Shown here piece after piece: positions 1 to 6,776 of a DNA stretch of 6,776 bases; position 1 is the first letter of the stretch, and every line of letters begins with the position of its first letter. The DNA is from UBA9410 sp963933065 (GTDB lineage Bacteria > Actinomycetota > Acidimicrobiia > Acidimicrobiales > MedAcidi-G1): contig CAWVUB010000115.1 of the NCBI GenBank assembly GCA_963933065.1, positions 1-6,776 of the forward strand, in the 5' to 3' direction. A program made the position numbers and the translations under genes. Under the pieces are notes generated by a model. It made no database searches. It was given only the letters and a program-made list of their open reading frames with translations, and was not told the origin of the DNA.

Positions 1-1584
1 GAGTACGCACCAGGCGGATCTGCGCTGGGCGAGGGCAACCTCGTCGTTCCGGCCGCCAAGCCACAGAAGGGGGGAACCCTTCGTATCGCTATTGAGGCTG
101 ATGTTGATGGCCTCAACCCCAGCGCATCAGCGATTTCGTCACCTGCCGGTTACACGATGGGAGTTGCCGTCTTCGACACGCTGACCTTAAGCAACCCGGA
201 GGGAGAATGCGTTCCGTATCTTGCAGAGTCTGTTGATCACAATGATGACTACACCTCGTGGACCTACAAGATCCGAGAGGGTGTGCTGTTCCACGATGGG
301 ACCGAGGTGACTGCGGAGGATGTGATCTACAGCGCTGAGGTCCAGCGGAATGACCCACTAGTCGGGTTAGCGGTTAAGCCGTTCTATCCAGCTGAAGGGG
401 CATTTGAGGTACTTGATCGTTATACGGCAAGATTCAACCTTCTGGATTCCTGGGCGAGTTTCTGCCCAACTAGCCAGTTGGGGTGGGTTGCCTCGAAAGC
501 ATGGCTCCAAGCCGCTCTGGAGGATCCGACTCTGGATCAGCAGCCAGTGGGCTCTGGTCCGTTCCGCTTCGATAAACGGAGTGAGGACTCGGTAACCCGC
601 TTTACCCGTAATGAAGACTATTGGGGTGGTGAAGTCTGGCTTGACGCAGTCGAGTTTCTGCCCGTGCCAGATGCGGACACGAGGACTGACCTTTTGCTTG
701 CTGGAGAAGTCCATGCAATTCATTCTGGAAGTGATGAGAACATTGAAATTCTCGTGAATGCAGACGGGATATACAGCCTGTTTAGCCCCAAGCCACACGG
801 AGGAAGTGAGAGTTTTATCCAACTGAATTCTGCTACCGCCCCGTTTGATGACATCCGGGCCAGAAAGGCACTTGCCTACTCGACGCCGAAGCAGGACTAC
901 TTGACATTGATCCTTGCTGGGCTTGGTAAGCCAGCTGATCAGATGTTCGAACCAGAAAGCCGATACCACAACCCGGCTGTCAAGCAGGAAACCGACATGC
1001 CTGACGCGGCCGTGTCTCTCGCTGCCGAATATTGCGCTGATCTGCCGGAGAACTGCAGCGACGGCAAGATCAACATGGAGTACAAGTTCGTTGAAGGACA
1101 GGTGGTCCAGCAACGGACAGCTGAACTGTTTGAGAAGGGTTGGAGTGTCGCATTCAATGTTGAGTTTGATCTCAATAATCAACAGCAGCACATCCAAGCC
1201 GCAGCGCTTGGCAGTTACAACGCCATGGCTTGGCGCCAGTTTGGGTCGATTCGTCCTGAGGAGGACAACGTCTGGCTGATGTGCCGCACCGTGGGATTTA
1301 TCTCCTTGAACTGGCCAAAGTTGTGCGACGAGGATCGCGATGATCTTCTTTTAGAGGCGACAGCCACAAGAGACGAATCCTTGCGCGCACCGCTCTACCA
1401 AGAGTTGGTGCAGATGATCCACGATGACTACATCTACGTATTCCTCAACCACGACAAATGGTTGAGCGCCTTCAGCGACAAGGTGCATGGGGTTTGTGCG
1501 GGAACAACTCCAGCGGGTGATCGAGTCTTCTGTCCGAATGATGGAATAATTTCTGCTCGCTCGCTGTGGCTTTCCGAGAACTAA
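1..1584 (+). CDS. ABC transporter solute-binding protein, SBP_bac_5 family (5' partial)
   Basis: Extracytoplasmic solute-binding protein of an Opp/Dpp-type importer; it captures the solute and presents it to the permeases encoded downstream. The frame is open from base 1, so the gene begins before the window; the first in-frame ATG (157) is internal because conserved sequence precedes it. Of 527 visible residues, 1-23 form a Gly/Ala/Pro-containing linker, then GGTLRIA (24-30) and GLNP (37-40) mark the mature fold. Family hallmarks follow: WTYKIREGVLFHDGT (87-101), VTAEDVIYS (103-111) and GSGPFRFD (184-191). The missing part should hold a signal peptide, probably a lipoprotein one given the linker, but this is inferred. 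Eight cysteines are present (70, 155, 345, 352, 428, 442, 499, 511), possibly disulfide-bonded. It is followed after 53 bases by its cognate permease genes. Family assignment is secure; the substrate is unknown, with peptide only the default guess. Confidence 0.93.
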   Translation, partial: EYAPGGSALGEGNLVVPAAKPQKGGTLRIAIEADVDGLNPSASAISSPAGYTMGVAVFDTLTLSNPEGECVPYLAESVDHNDDYTSWTYKIREGVLFHDGTEVTAEDVIYSAEVQRNDPLVGLAVKPFYPAEGAFEVLDRYTARFNLLDSWASFCPTSQLGWVASKAWLQAALEDPTLDQQPVGSGPFRFDKRSEDSVTRFTRNEDYWGGEVWLDAVEFLPVPDADTRTDLLLAGEVHAIHSGSDENIEILVNADGIYSLFSPKPHGGSESFIQLNSATAPFDDIRARKALAYSTPKQDYLTLILAGLGKPADQMFEPESRYHNPAVKQETDMPDAAVSLAAEYCADLPENCSDGKINMEYKFVEGQVVQQRTAELFEKGWSVAFNVEFDLNNQQQHIQAAALGSYNAMAWRQFGSIRPEEDNVWLMCRTVGFISLNWPKLCDEDRDDLLLEATATRDESLRAPLYQELVQMIHDDYIYVFLNHDKWLSAFSDKVHGVCAGTTPAGDRVFCPNDGIISARSLWLSEN

Positions 1585-1637
1585 CACGAGTTGATAGTGG
1601 ATCCGGATAGAACCTCGGATAGCAGATCCCAAGGGAG
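1585..1637 (+). other. Spacer between binding-protein and permease genes
   Basis: This is the only sizeable gap inside the operon. It contains the heptamer CGGATAG twice (1604-1610 and 1616-1622, five bases apart) and short complementary arms GGATC (1599-1603) and GATCC (1625-1629) that could form a weak five-pair stem. No U-run follows, so it does not look like an intrinsic terminator. Many importer operons make more binding protein than permease by RNA structure or processing at this junction; whether these weak elements do so here is a guess. No convincing promoter is visible. Confidence 0.3.
1633..1637 (+). promoter_or_regulatory. Shine-Dalgarno-like GGGAG abutting the permease start
   Basis: GGGAG ends directly before ATG 1638, leaving no spacer, whereas five to nine bases is usual. 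The in-frame TAG at 1620-1622 rules out a longer protein from an upstream ATG, GTG or TTG. The next in-frame candidates, GTG 1659 and ATG 1665, lie about 21 and 27 bases from the motif and would cut the conserved N-terminus. ATG 1638 is therefore kept as the start, with initiation probably inefficient. Confidence 0.4.
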
Positions 1638-2594
1638 ATGAGATTTTGGGGACTCAGAGTGGGCATGCTCATAGCGCTCTTGCTTGCAGTGTCCATGCTC
1701 ACGTTTGGGGCGATGAACCTCCTAGGAGACCCACTTTTCAACATTCTCGGCCCGATCGCGGGCGACACCGAAAATCCTGAGAACGTAGCCAAGATCGAAG
1801 CAGCCAAAAAGCAGTTTTACCTCGATCGCCCACTTCCTGAACGCTATGTCCGTTGGTTGGGTGATTTCGTCACCGGAGACTTTGGCGTTCGGTTCTCGGC
1901 CTCCGGACAACCACCAGTGAGCGAGGCAATCGCAGAACGGCTTCCCCGAACACTTGCACTTTCAGGAATGGCTATGACGTTTGCTTTGGCCATCGGCATC
2001 CCTTGGGGCGTTTGGTCGGGTTCAAGATCTGAAACAACTCGAGACCGCCTGTCGACTGGTGTGGCGTTCGCTTTCGTAGCGATACCAAATTTTGCTCTCG
2101 CCGTGATCCTCTACTATCTCGTAGGGATCCGTCTCGACTGGTTGCCGCTCAGATTCGATGCTGGCGATCCTTTTTGGCAGCGAATCCACCAGTTAGTTCT
2201 TCCAGCACTGACGCTGGCCCTGCCCGGAGCAGCGGTTTACCAGAGGCTCCTCAGGACCGACATGATCACTACCCTTCAGGAAGATTTCATCTTGATGGCG
2301 CGCGCAAAGGGGTTGCCCCGGAGGCACATACTCTTTCGTCACGCCCTGCGACCGTCGTTATTCTCAGTGGTCACGCTTTTCGGGATCAATGCGGGTGCTC
2401 TGTTCGGCGGGGCTCTTATTGTGGAGTTGATCTTCGGTATTCCTGGGATTGGATCATTGCTCGTTGAATCAATTTTCCGAGAGGACTTTCCCGTCGTCCT
2501 CGCTCTGGTCATGATTCTGACCGCAGCTTTTGTCGTCATGAATTTTTTCGTTGACATCCTCTACTCGGTCATCGACCCTCGGGTTCGGCAGTGA
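1638..2594 (+). CDS. Opp/Dpp-type ABC transporter permease, DppB/OppB-like
   Basis: First of two inner-membrane permeases that form the translocation pore of the importer. The 318-residue length is normal for the family. The first transmembrane helix (about residues 7-29) is followed by the family-typical GDP segment (30-32) and an extracytoplasmic stretch to about residue 100. Further helices lie near 104-126, 137-163, 185-203, 241-268 and 284-310. The cytoplasmic EAA loop that docks onto the ATPase is clear around 208-240, with its core at MARAKGLPRRH (220-230). The C-terminus DPRVRQ is the usual ending. The start at 1638 gives a typical N-terminus despite the abutting Shine-Dalgarno motif. 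The gene ends in a 4-base overlap with the next permease (GTGA, 2591-2594), indicating translational coupling. Family and role are secure; the Opp versus Dpp label is not resolvable, so no symbol is given. Confidence 0.93.
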   Translation: MRFWGLRVGMLIALLLAVSMLTFGAMNLLGDPLFNILGPIAGDTENPENVAKIEAAKKQFYLDRPLPERYVRWLGDFVTGDFGVRFSASGQPPVSEAIAERLPRTLALSGMAMTFALAIGIPWGVWSGSRSETTRDRLSTGVAFAFVAIPNFALAVILYYLVGIRLDWLPLRFDAGDPFWQRIHQLVLPALTLALPGAAVYQRLLRTDMITTLQEDFILMARAKGLPRRHILFRHALRPSLFSVVTLFGINAGALFGGALIVELIFGIPGIGSLLVESIFREDFPVVLALVMILTAAFVVMNFFVDILYSVIDPRVRQ

Positions 2595-3568
2595 AACTTC
2601 CAGTTCGCCCAACTTCGATAGGTAGCGGACCTACGACGTCGACCGCACCCTGGAGACTCCTCCACCCAAGGGGCTGGGGCCCGTCCGAAGCATCACTTGA
2701 ACCCGAGGAGGATGAGGTTCCGCAGCCGTTCAGAGAGCGCCGTCTTGGAATGGGATTCTGGGTCCCGATGGGCTGGCTTCTGCTCATAGTGGGGACAGCG
2801 CTGCTTGCCCCCGTCTTGCCTCTTAAGGACCCCACCGACTATTTCATCCGACCAGGAGAACGTCCGCCCTATCCGCCTTCACTTGACCACTGGTTTGGAA
2901 CAGACCAAGACGCCCGCGACATGTTCTCACGAATAATCAGCGGTGCTCGGGTTTCCCTTGCCGTCGGATTCATGAGTATTGCAATCAGTTTCATTGTCGG
3001 GGGATCTCTGGGGATGGTCGCTGGTTTACTGAGGGGCTGGTTCGACCGTCTGGTGTCGTTTCTCTTTCTCGTTCTCCTCTCCTTCCCCGGCCTCGTACTG
3101 GTCATTCTCATAGTCGCGTTGATTGATCGAAGTGTTCTTACCATCTCGGTAACACTGGCAATCGCGGGCATCGCTCCAGTGGGTCGCCTGGCTCGTGCTG
3201 TGACCCTCTCTTTCGCTGAGAGGGATTTCGTAGTCGCAGCAAGAACGCTAGGGGCTAAAAATTCCCGCATCCTGTTTCGAGAACTCCTCCCTAACGTGGT
3301 AATTCCCATGGGTGCCCTAGCGCTTCTCGGAGTTGCCGCGGCCATAGTGGCAGAAGGAGGGCTGGCGTTCCTCGGGCTATCACTGGAGAAAGGCGAGACC
3401 TGGGGAAAGTTGATTCGCAACGGTGCGGGAAGCAGAGTCCTACGCGACTCCCCTTGGGTCGCTTTCGGCCCGATCACTGTCATGTTTCTGACCCTTGCGT
3501 CACTTAACTACATCGGGGACTACCTACGCGACTTCTTCAACGTGCGAGAGACAGGTCTCGGACGATGA
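2591..3568 (+). CDS. Opp/Dpp-type ABC transporter permease, DppC/OppC-like
   Basis: Second permease, pairing with the preceding one in the pore. It has 325 residues and starts at GTG, overlapping the previous stop by 4 bases; no strong Shine-Dalgarno is visible, so coupling probably drives initiation. Residues 1-50 are a Pro/Gly-rich then acidic N-terminal extension (acidic patch EPEEDE, 37-42). The first helix follows at about 57-76. The conserved block HWFGTDQDARDMFSR (100-114) is characteristic of OppC/DppC proteins (N-terminal consensus HxxGTDxxGRDxxSR, here A for G). Further helices lie near 120-147, 155-178, 183-200, 235-262 and 288-305. The EAA loop is ERDFVVAARTLGAKNSR (210-226), which contacts the ATPase. 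The next in-frame ATG or GTG start is ATG 2750 (residue 54), which would remove the basic segment before helix 1, so GTG 2591 is preferred. The stop overlaps the next gene by ATGA. Confidence 0.92.
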   Translation: MKLPVRPTSIGSGPTTSTAPWRLLHPRGWGPSEASLEPEEDEVPQPFRERRLGMGFWVPMGWLLLIVGTALLAPVLPLKDPTDYFIRPGERPPYPPSLDHWFGTDQDARDMFSRIISGARVSLAVGFMSIAISFIVGGSLGMVAGLLRGWFDRLVSFLFLVLLSFPGLVLVILIVALIDRSVLTISVTLAIAGIAPVGRLARAVTLSFAERDFVVAARTLGAKNSRILFRELLPNVVIPMGALALLGVAAAIVAEGGLAFLGLSLEKGETWGKLIRNGAGSRVLRDSPWVAFGPITVMFLTLASLNYIGDYLRDFFNVRETGLGR

Positions 3569-4671
3569 ATAGTGATTCCAAACCGCTTCTGAGTGTCCGG
3601 GGTCTAGAAGTGGTGTTCCCGACGCCGATTGGAATGGTGCGCGCAGTCGATGGCGTCTCGTTTGACCTCGAAGCTGGACAGTCCCTAGGCATCGTCGGTG
3701 AATCTGGATCCGGCAAGACGGTGACCGCCAAGACCCTGATGAACCTTCTTCCCTCGCACGCCATGGTGGAAGGTTCAGCCCATTTTGATGGCTATGACCT
3801 ACGCGCGCTGGCTGCTGGAAACAAGCCCGCAAAACACCTTTGGGGTGTCGAGATCGCCATGATCTTCCAGGACCCAATGACATCGCTTAACCCAGTAAAG
3901 AAAGTTGGTGAACAGATTGCTGAGTCGGTGCGCTATCACCTCGGTCGGACCAGAAAAGAGGCCAGACGTCGAGCTGGTGAACTGCTCGAACAAGTTGGGG
4001 TCCCTGAGCCCGGTCGAAGGCTTGACGAGTACCCCCACCAACTTTCTGGTGGTCTGCGCCAACGTGTGGTTATCGCTGCAGCTCTCGCCTGTCGCCCGAG
4101 AGTTCTTATCGCCGATGAGCCGACGACCTCGCTGGATGTCACCGTCCAAAAGCGGATCCTCGATCTGCTTGATGAACTGAGAGCAGAGAGTGGTATGTCG
4201 TTGATTCTCGTTACCCACGACCTTGGTGTCGTGAAAGGGCGGACCGACGAGGTGATGGTGATGTATGCCGGCCGGACCATGGAAGAGGCCGCCACAGCAG
4301 AGATTTTCGCCGAACAGCGCCACCCCTACACCGAGGCATTAATCGAAACCATTCCACGGATTGATTCAGCCAGCCACACGCGTCTTCTGCCGATTCCTGG
4401 CCAACCCCCTGTCATGACCAGCCCACCATCTGGGTGTTCATTTGTGGATCGGTGTCGGTACGCCACTGAACTTTGCGTGTCGGAAGTGCCAATTTTGAAG
4501 TCCCATGGGGCTGAACGCCAAGTGGCATGCCATACCCCAGTTGGGTCGACATCTGCCGAAGAGTCCCTAAGGGGCAACATGGCCCAGGGTTACACGTTCA
4601 CTGGCTTGGAACTCTGTGGGTCTAGCCAGCCTGAACCCACCGGTGAAGACGGCGTTGGAGGGCGACCCTGA
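3565..4671 (+). CDS. oppD: Opp/Dpp-type ABC transporter ATP-binding protein, OppD-like
   Basis: Cytoplasmic ATPase of the importer, expected to form a heterodimer with the next gene's product. Of 368 residues, the nucleotide-binding domain shows Walker A GESGSGKT (45-52), Q-loop Q102 in FQDPMTSLNP, signature LSGGLRQR (160-167), Walker B VLIADEP (180-186, catalytic E185), D-loop SLD (189-191) and switch H218. The signature has Leu where OppD proteins usually have Met, a mild change. The C-terminal oligo_HPY region begins at HPYTEAL (253-259) and has cysteines 291, 297, 304 and 322 in the CxxxxxCxxxxxxC...C pattern; in a characterised bacterial DppD this region binds an iron-sulfur cluster. A 46-residue Gly/Ser/Pro-rich tail (323-368) follows, longer than usual, and its end overlaps the next gene's ribosome binding site. 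The start overlaps the preceding stop (ATGA). The symbol is by family resemblance; the substrate is not established. Confidence 0.94.
   Translation: MNSDSKPLLSVRGLEVVFPTPIGMVRAVDGVSFDLEAGQSLGIVGESGSGKTVTAKTLMNLLPSHAMVEGSAHFDGYDLRALAAGNKPAKHLWGVEIAMIFQDPMTSLNPVKKVGEQIAESVRYHLGRTRKEARRRAGELLEQVGVPEPGRRLDEYPHQLSGGLRQRVVIAAALACRPRVLIADEPTTSLDVTVQKRILDLLDELRAESGMSLILVTHDLGVVKGRTDEVMVMYAGRTMEEAATAEIFAEQRHPYTEALIETIPRIDSASHTRLLPIPGQPPVMTSPPSGCSFVDRCRYATELCVSEVPILKSHGAERQVACHTPVGSTSAEESLRGNMAQGYTFTGLELCGSSQPEPTGEDGVGGRP
4657..4662 (+). promoter_or_regulatory. Strong Shine-Dalgarno GGAGGG for the second ATPase gene
   Basis: GGAGGG lies eight bases before ATG 4671, ideal spacing, inside the final codons of the OppD-type gene. 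It fixes ATG 4671 as the start of the OppF-type gene over the later in-frame GTG 4713. The ATG shares its A with the upstream stop codon (TGATG). Confidence 0.75.
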
Positions 4672-5684
4672 TGGCAGGCCGAGACGCCATTCAGTTTCGT
4701 AGGGGTAAGAAAGTGATTCTCCGAGTGGAGAACCTCGTTCAGGAGTTTCCGGTTGGCCGCGGCAAGGTGGTCCATGCGGTGTCTGATATCTCTTTCGACC
4801 TCCAGAAAGGAGAGACACTCGGCATCGTTGGTGAGTCAGGTTGCGGAAAGTCCACGACAGCTCGGGCCATGGTTCAACTTCCGCCCCCAAAAAGTGGACG
4901 AGTAATTCTCGATCCTGGTTCCGACAAGGAGGTCGACCTCACTGGGCTCTCGGGTTCTGCCCTACGAGCCGCCCGACCACGCCTCCAGATGATCTTTCAG
5001 GACCCAATCTCATCTCTTAACCCCCGTCGTCGCATCAGTGACATCGTGGGAGAAGGGCTTGAAATCCGGTCACCGAACGGTTTAGGCCCTGAAGGAAGAG
5101 ACCGCGTTGAGGAGGTCCTACTTGCCGTAGGTATTGATCCAGCACTTGCAGCGTCTCACAGGCCACACCAGTTTTCTGGCGGACAGTGTCAGCGGATATC
5201 TATCGCGCGTGCTCTAGCGGTCTCTCCAGAGATTTTGATCTGCGACGAGCCTGTCTCCGCCCTTGACGTTTCGGTCCAAGCAAAAATTCTAAACCTCCTT
5301 GAAGACATGAAAGATCGTTACGCACTCAGCCTCATTTTCATCAGCCATGACCTATCGGTGGTGCGTAACGTAAGCGACCGGGTAGCTGTCATGTACCTCG
5401 GCAAGTTGTGTGAGGTGGGTGGTGGCGATGCCATCTACCACCGGCCTGCTCATCCGTACACTCGGGTTTTGCTGGCTTCGGCACCGGAGCCGGCTAGCAC
5501 TGTCGAACTGGCCGACGCGGACATCGGTGACGAGATCCCCTCAGCGCTGGATCCGCCCTCTGGATGTCGCTTTCGAACCCGATGCCCCCGGGCCACCGCA
5601 CAGTGTGCTGATGAGGAGCCGGCAATGCGGGCTGTTCCTGGAAGTGTGGACCATTTTGTGGCCTGCCACTTCCCTTTTACTTGA
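4671..5684 (+). CDS. oppF: Opp/Dpp-type ABC transporter ATP-binding protein, OppF-like
   Basis: Second ATPase of the importer and last gene of the operon. Of 337 residues, Walker A is GESGCGKS (54-61), Q-loop Q110 in FQDPISSLNP, signature FSGGQCQR (168-175), Walker B ILICDEP (188-194, catalytic E193), D-loop SALD (196-199) and switch H226 in FISHDLSV. FSGGQCQR and ICDEPVSALDVS match the E. coli OppF versions as I recall them, which favours OppF over DppF. The C-terminal oligo_HPY region starts at HPYTRVL (261-267) and carries cysteines 299, 305, 312 and 332, parallel to those of the OppD-like partner and fitting an iron-sulfur cluster site. All residues needed for ATP hydrolysis are present. 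Initiation is set by GGAGGG at 4657-4662. The gene ends 33 bases before the stop of the convergent epimerase gene. The symbol is a family-level assignment, and the transported solute is unknown. Confidence 0.95.
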   Translation: MAGRDAIQFRRGKKVILRVENLVQEFPVGRGKVVHAVSDISFDLQKGETLGIVGESGCGKSTTARAMVQLPPPKSGRVILDPGSDKEVDLTGLSGSALRAARPRLQMIFQDPISSLNPRRRISDIVGEGLEIRSPNGLGPEGRDRVEEVLLAVGIDPALAASHRPHQFSGGQCQRISIARALAVSPEILICDEPVSALDVSVQAKILNLLEDMKDRYALSLIFISHDLSVVRNVSDRVAVMYLGKLCEVGGGDAIYHRPAHPYTRVLLASAPEPASTVELADADIGDEIPSALDPPSGCRFRTRCPRATAQCADEEPAMRAVPGSVDHFVACHFPFT

Positions 5685-5717
5685 TTGGCCTGAAGACTGT
5701 TCGGATTAGAAGCCCAG
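5685..5717. other. Convergent intergenic gap
   Basis: These 33 bases separate the stop codons of the importer operon and the epimerase gene. No GC-rich hairpin with a U-tract is visible on either strand. The best arms, GACTG (5695-5699) and CAGTC (5715-5719), are five pairs around a 15-base loop. Termination must be Rho-dependent, weak, or placed inside the opposing genes, so overlapping antisense 3' ends are possible. Confidence 0.35.
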
Positions 5718-6776
5718 TCACAGAAAGTTAAGAAGTTCGTCCTCGTAGGTCCAGTCGTAATCACGGCCACCGGTAGCGACGTGCCATTCATGGGTCTGTG
5801 CCACCATCGACGCCAGATTGTGTTGGGGCTCCCAACCAGTGTCAGTTCGGAGCGCGTCGATGCCGAACACCACGCTGCGGTTCCAGCGATGGATGTTGGG
5901 GGCTAGACGGGGAACAACGGAGGCGAATTTGAACCGGTGGCGTACCGACTGTTGTCGTTTTCGGGCCTCATCAGTGATTCTGATGTCAATGTTGGCCTTG
6001 GCGCTACCGTCGACGGAGATCTCGATGTCGCCGTCCCATAGGGCATCCATAGTGGTCGCCGGAATGAACCGTATGTCGGGCTCGACGCCCAAGTGGGCAG
6101 CGGTGGTGGTCACGTAGCCGAGGTCGGAGTGAAAGCCCTTTCCGGTCAGGTTGTAGCGTCGACCGATCGTGGCCGGGTTATGCATCACGGCCTCTAGGGC
6201 TCGGGCCTGGTCGTCGACGTGCCCTACTTGGGAGATGGTGTTCCCGTCGCCGGGGATCATTACCGGTCGGCCAGCCTCCAAGCGGGCGTACATGCGTTGT
6301 TCGCGGTCCGGCATGATATTTCGGGGCCCATAGACCATTGAGAAGTAGATGATTGTTGCCGGGAATCCGTGTTCCGAGTGAGCGGCCATCAGAGAGTCTT
6401 CGCACATGAGCTTGTTGGTGCCGTACTCAATCTGAGGGCCATCCCGCTGTAGCGGGTGGTCTTCGGTGATCGGCAGCAGGTCAGCCGGTGCGTAAACCAT
6501 TGTGGAACTGGCGAATACGTACTGATCGGTGTGTCCCTGAAAGAGCTTCACCATGAGGTCCACGTCGTCGGGGTGGTAGGCGCTCATGTCGTGGATTACG
6601 TCGAACTCCAGACCACCCAACACTTTTCTCATCTGAGCATGGTCGGTACGGTCGGCGTAGAGCCGGTGCACGCCCTCCGGCAGTGATGCCTCGGTCTTTC
6701 CGCGGTTCACGATGGTGACATCGTGGCCTTGTTGGGTTAATTCGTTGACTAGGGCTAGCCCGTTGAATTGGGTTCC
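5718..6776 (-). CDS. NAD(P)-dependent epimerase/dehydratase, extended SDR family (5' partial)
   Basis: Rossmann-fold oxidoreductase, probably acting on a nucleotide-sugar or related hydroxyl substrate in the cytoplasm. The frame stays open to the window edge, giving 352 visible residues. The first six, GTQFNG, are the tail of the GGTxFxG cofactor loop, so only about five to ten residues should be missing; the in-frame GTG at 6708-6710 is internal. GHDVTIVNRG (17-26) ends the second strand, and its Arg may favour NADP, an inference. The catalytic elements are SST (90-92) and YGTNK (118-122), the YxxxK pair. GPR (150-152), IPGDGNT (174-180) and HVDD (186-189) are typical of extended SDRs. The C-terminal part (about 248-300) is basic and holds NIHRWNRSVVF, then TGWEP (313-317) and a YDWTYEDELL tail (340-349). 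It resembles the CSP41/RNA-binding-like epimerase branch. It converges on the importer operon and is a separate transcription unit. The exact substrate cannot be named. Confidence 0.88.
   Translation of the reverse strand, partial: GTQFNGLALVNELTQQGHDVTIVNRGKTEASLPEGVHRLYADRTDHAQMRKVLGGLEFDVIHDMSAYHPDDVDLMVKLFQGHTDQYVFASSTMVYAPADLLPITEDHPLQRDGPQIEYGTNKLMCEDSLMAAHSEHGFPATIIYFSMVYGPRNIMPDREQRMYARLEAGRPVMIPGDGNTISQVGHVDDQARALEAVMHNPATIGRRYNLTGKGFHSDLGYVTTTAAHLGVEPDIRFIPATTMDALWDGDIEISVDGSAKANIDIRITDEARKRQQSVRHRFKFASVVPRLAPNIHRWNRSVVFGIDALRTDTGWEPQHNLASMVAQTHEWHVATGGRDYDWTYEDELLNFL

Noticed and set aside
367..1197. Long antisense open frame within the binding-protein gene
   Set aside because: It lies opposite a clearly conserved SBP_bac_5 coding sequence, has no recognisable domain, and is a by-product of codon usage.
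2869..3483. Long antisense open frame opposite the second permease
   Set aside because: Its composition is a Ser/Thr/Arg-rich mirror of membrane-protein codons, with no recognisable motifs.
3548..3559. Inverted repeat GAGAC-AG-GTCTC just before the OppD-type start
   Set aside because: A two-base loop and five-base arms inside the permease coding region; no support as an operator or terminator.
5174..5196. Cys instead of Arg after the signature (FSGGQCQR) in the second ATPase, which looked like a point mutation
   Set aside because: The E. coli OppF signature also reads FSGGQCQR as I recall it, so this is a normal subfamily feature and supports the OppF assignment.
5695..5719. Possible bidirectional terminator with arms GACTG and CAGTC
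   Set aside because: Only five pairs around a 15-base loop, with no extension and no U-tract; expected by chance.
6708..6710. GTG as the start codon of the epimerase
   Set aside because: The frame continues upstream to the window edge and encodes GTQFNG and the second Rossmann strand, so this codon is an internal valine.

Overview
The window holds a nearly complete oligopeptide/dipeptide-type (Opp/Dpp) ABC importer operon on the + strand. A convergent NAD(P)-dependent epimerase/dehydratase gene lies on the - strand. Coding density is very high: the largest non-coding gap is 53 bases, and no RNA gene, mobile element, CRISPR array or long repeat is visible.

Layout: 1-1584 is a cluster-C (SBP_bac_5) solute-binding protein whose 5' end, with the secretion signal, lies before the window. 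After a 53-base spacer come the first permease (1638-2594), the second permease (2591-3568), the OppD-type ATPase (3565-4671) and the OppF-type ATPase (4671-5684). The last four genes are joined by overlaps of 4, 4 and 1 bases, so they are almost certainly co-transcribed and translationally coupled. After 33 bases the stop codon of the epimerase gene is met. That gene runs leftwards from beyond the right edge (6776) to 5718 and lacks only its extreme N-terminus.

How the genes work together: the binding protein captures a solute outside the membrane and delivers it to the heterodimeric permease pore. The two ATPases bind the permeases through their EAA loops and power import. Both ATPases carry intact Walker A, Q-loop, signature, Walker B and H-loop motifs and the C-terminal four-cysteine oligo_HPY region, so the importer looks functional. 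The substrate cannot be read from the sequence; peptides are the family default, but nickel, sugars, opines and other solutes are also carried by this family. The epimerase is a separate transcription unit and need not be functionally linked.

Organism: a bacterium of moderately high G+C, with Shine-Dalgarno-type start sites and compact operons. The style of the proteins would fit a free-living actinobacterium, for example an environmental acidimicrobial lineage, but this is a low-confidence impression. I see no clearly undescribed system. The most notable points are the eight-cysteine binding protein, an N-terminal extension on the second permease, a C-terminal tail on the OppD-type ATPase, and a start codon abutting its Shine-Dalgarno sequence.
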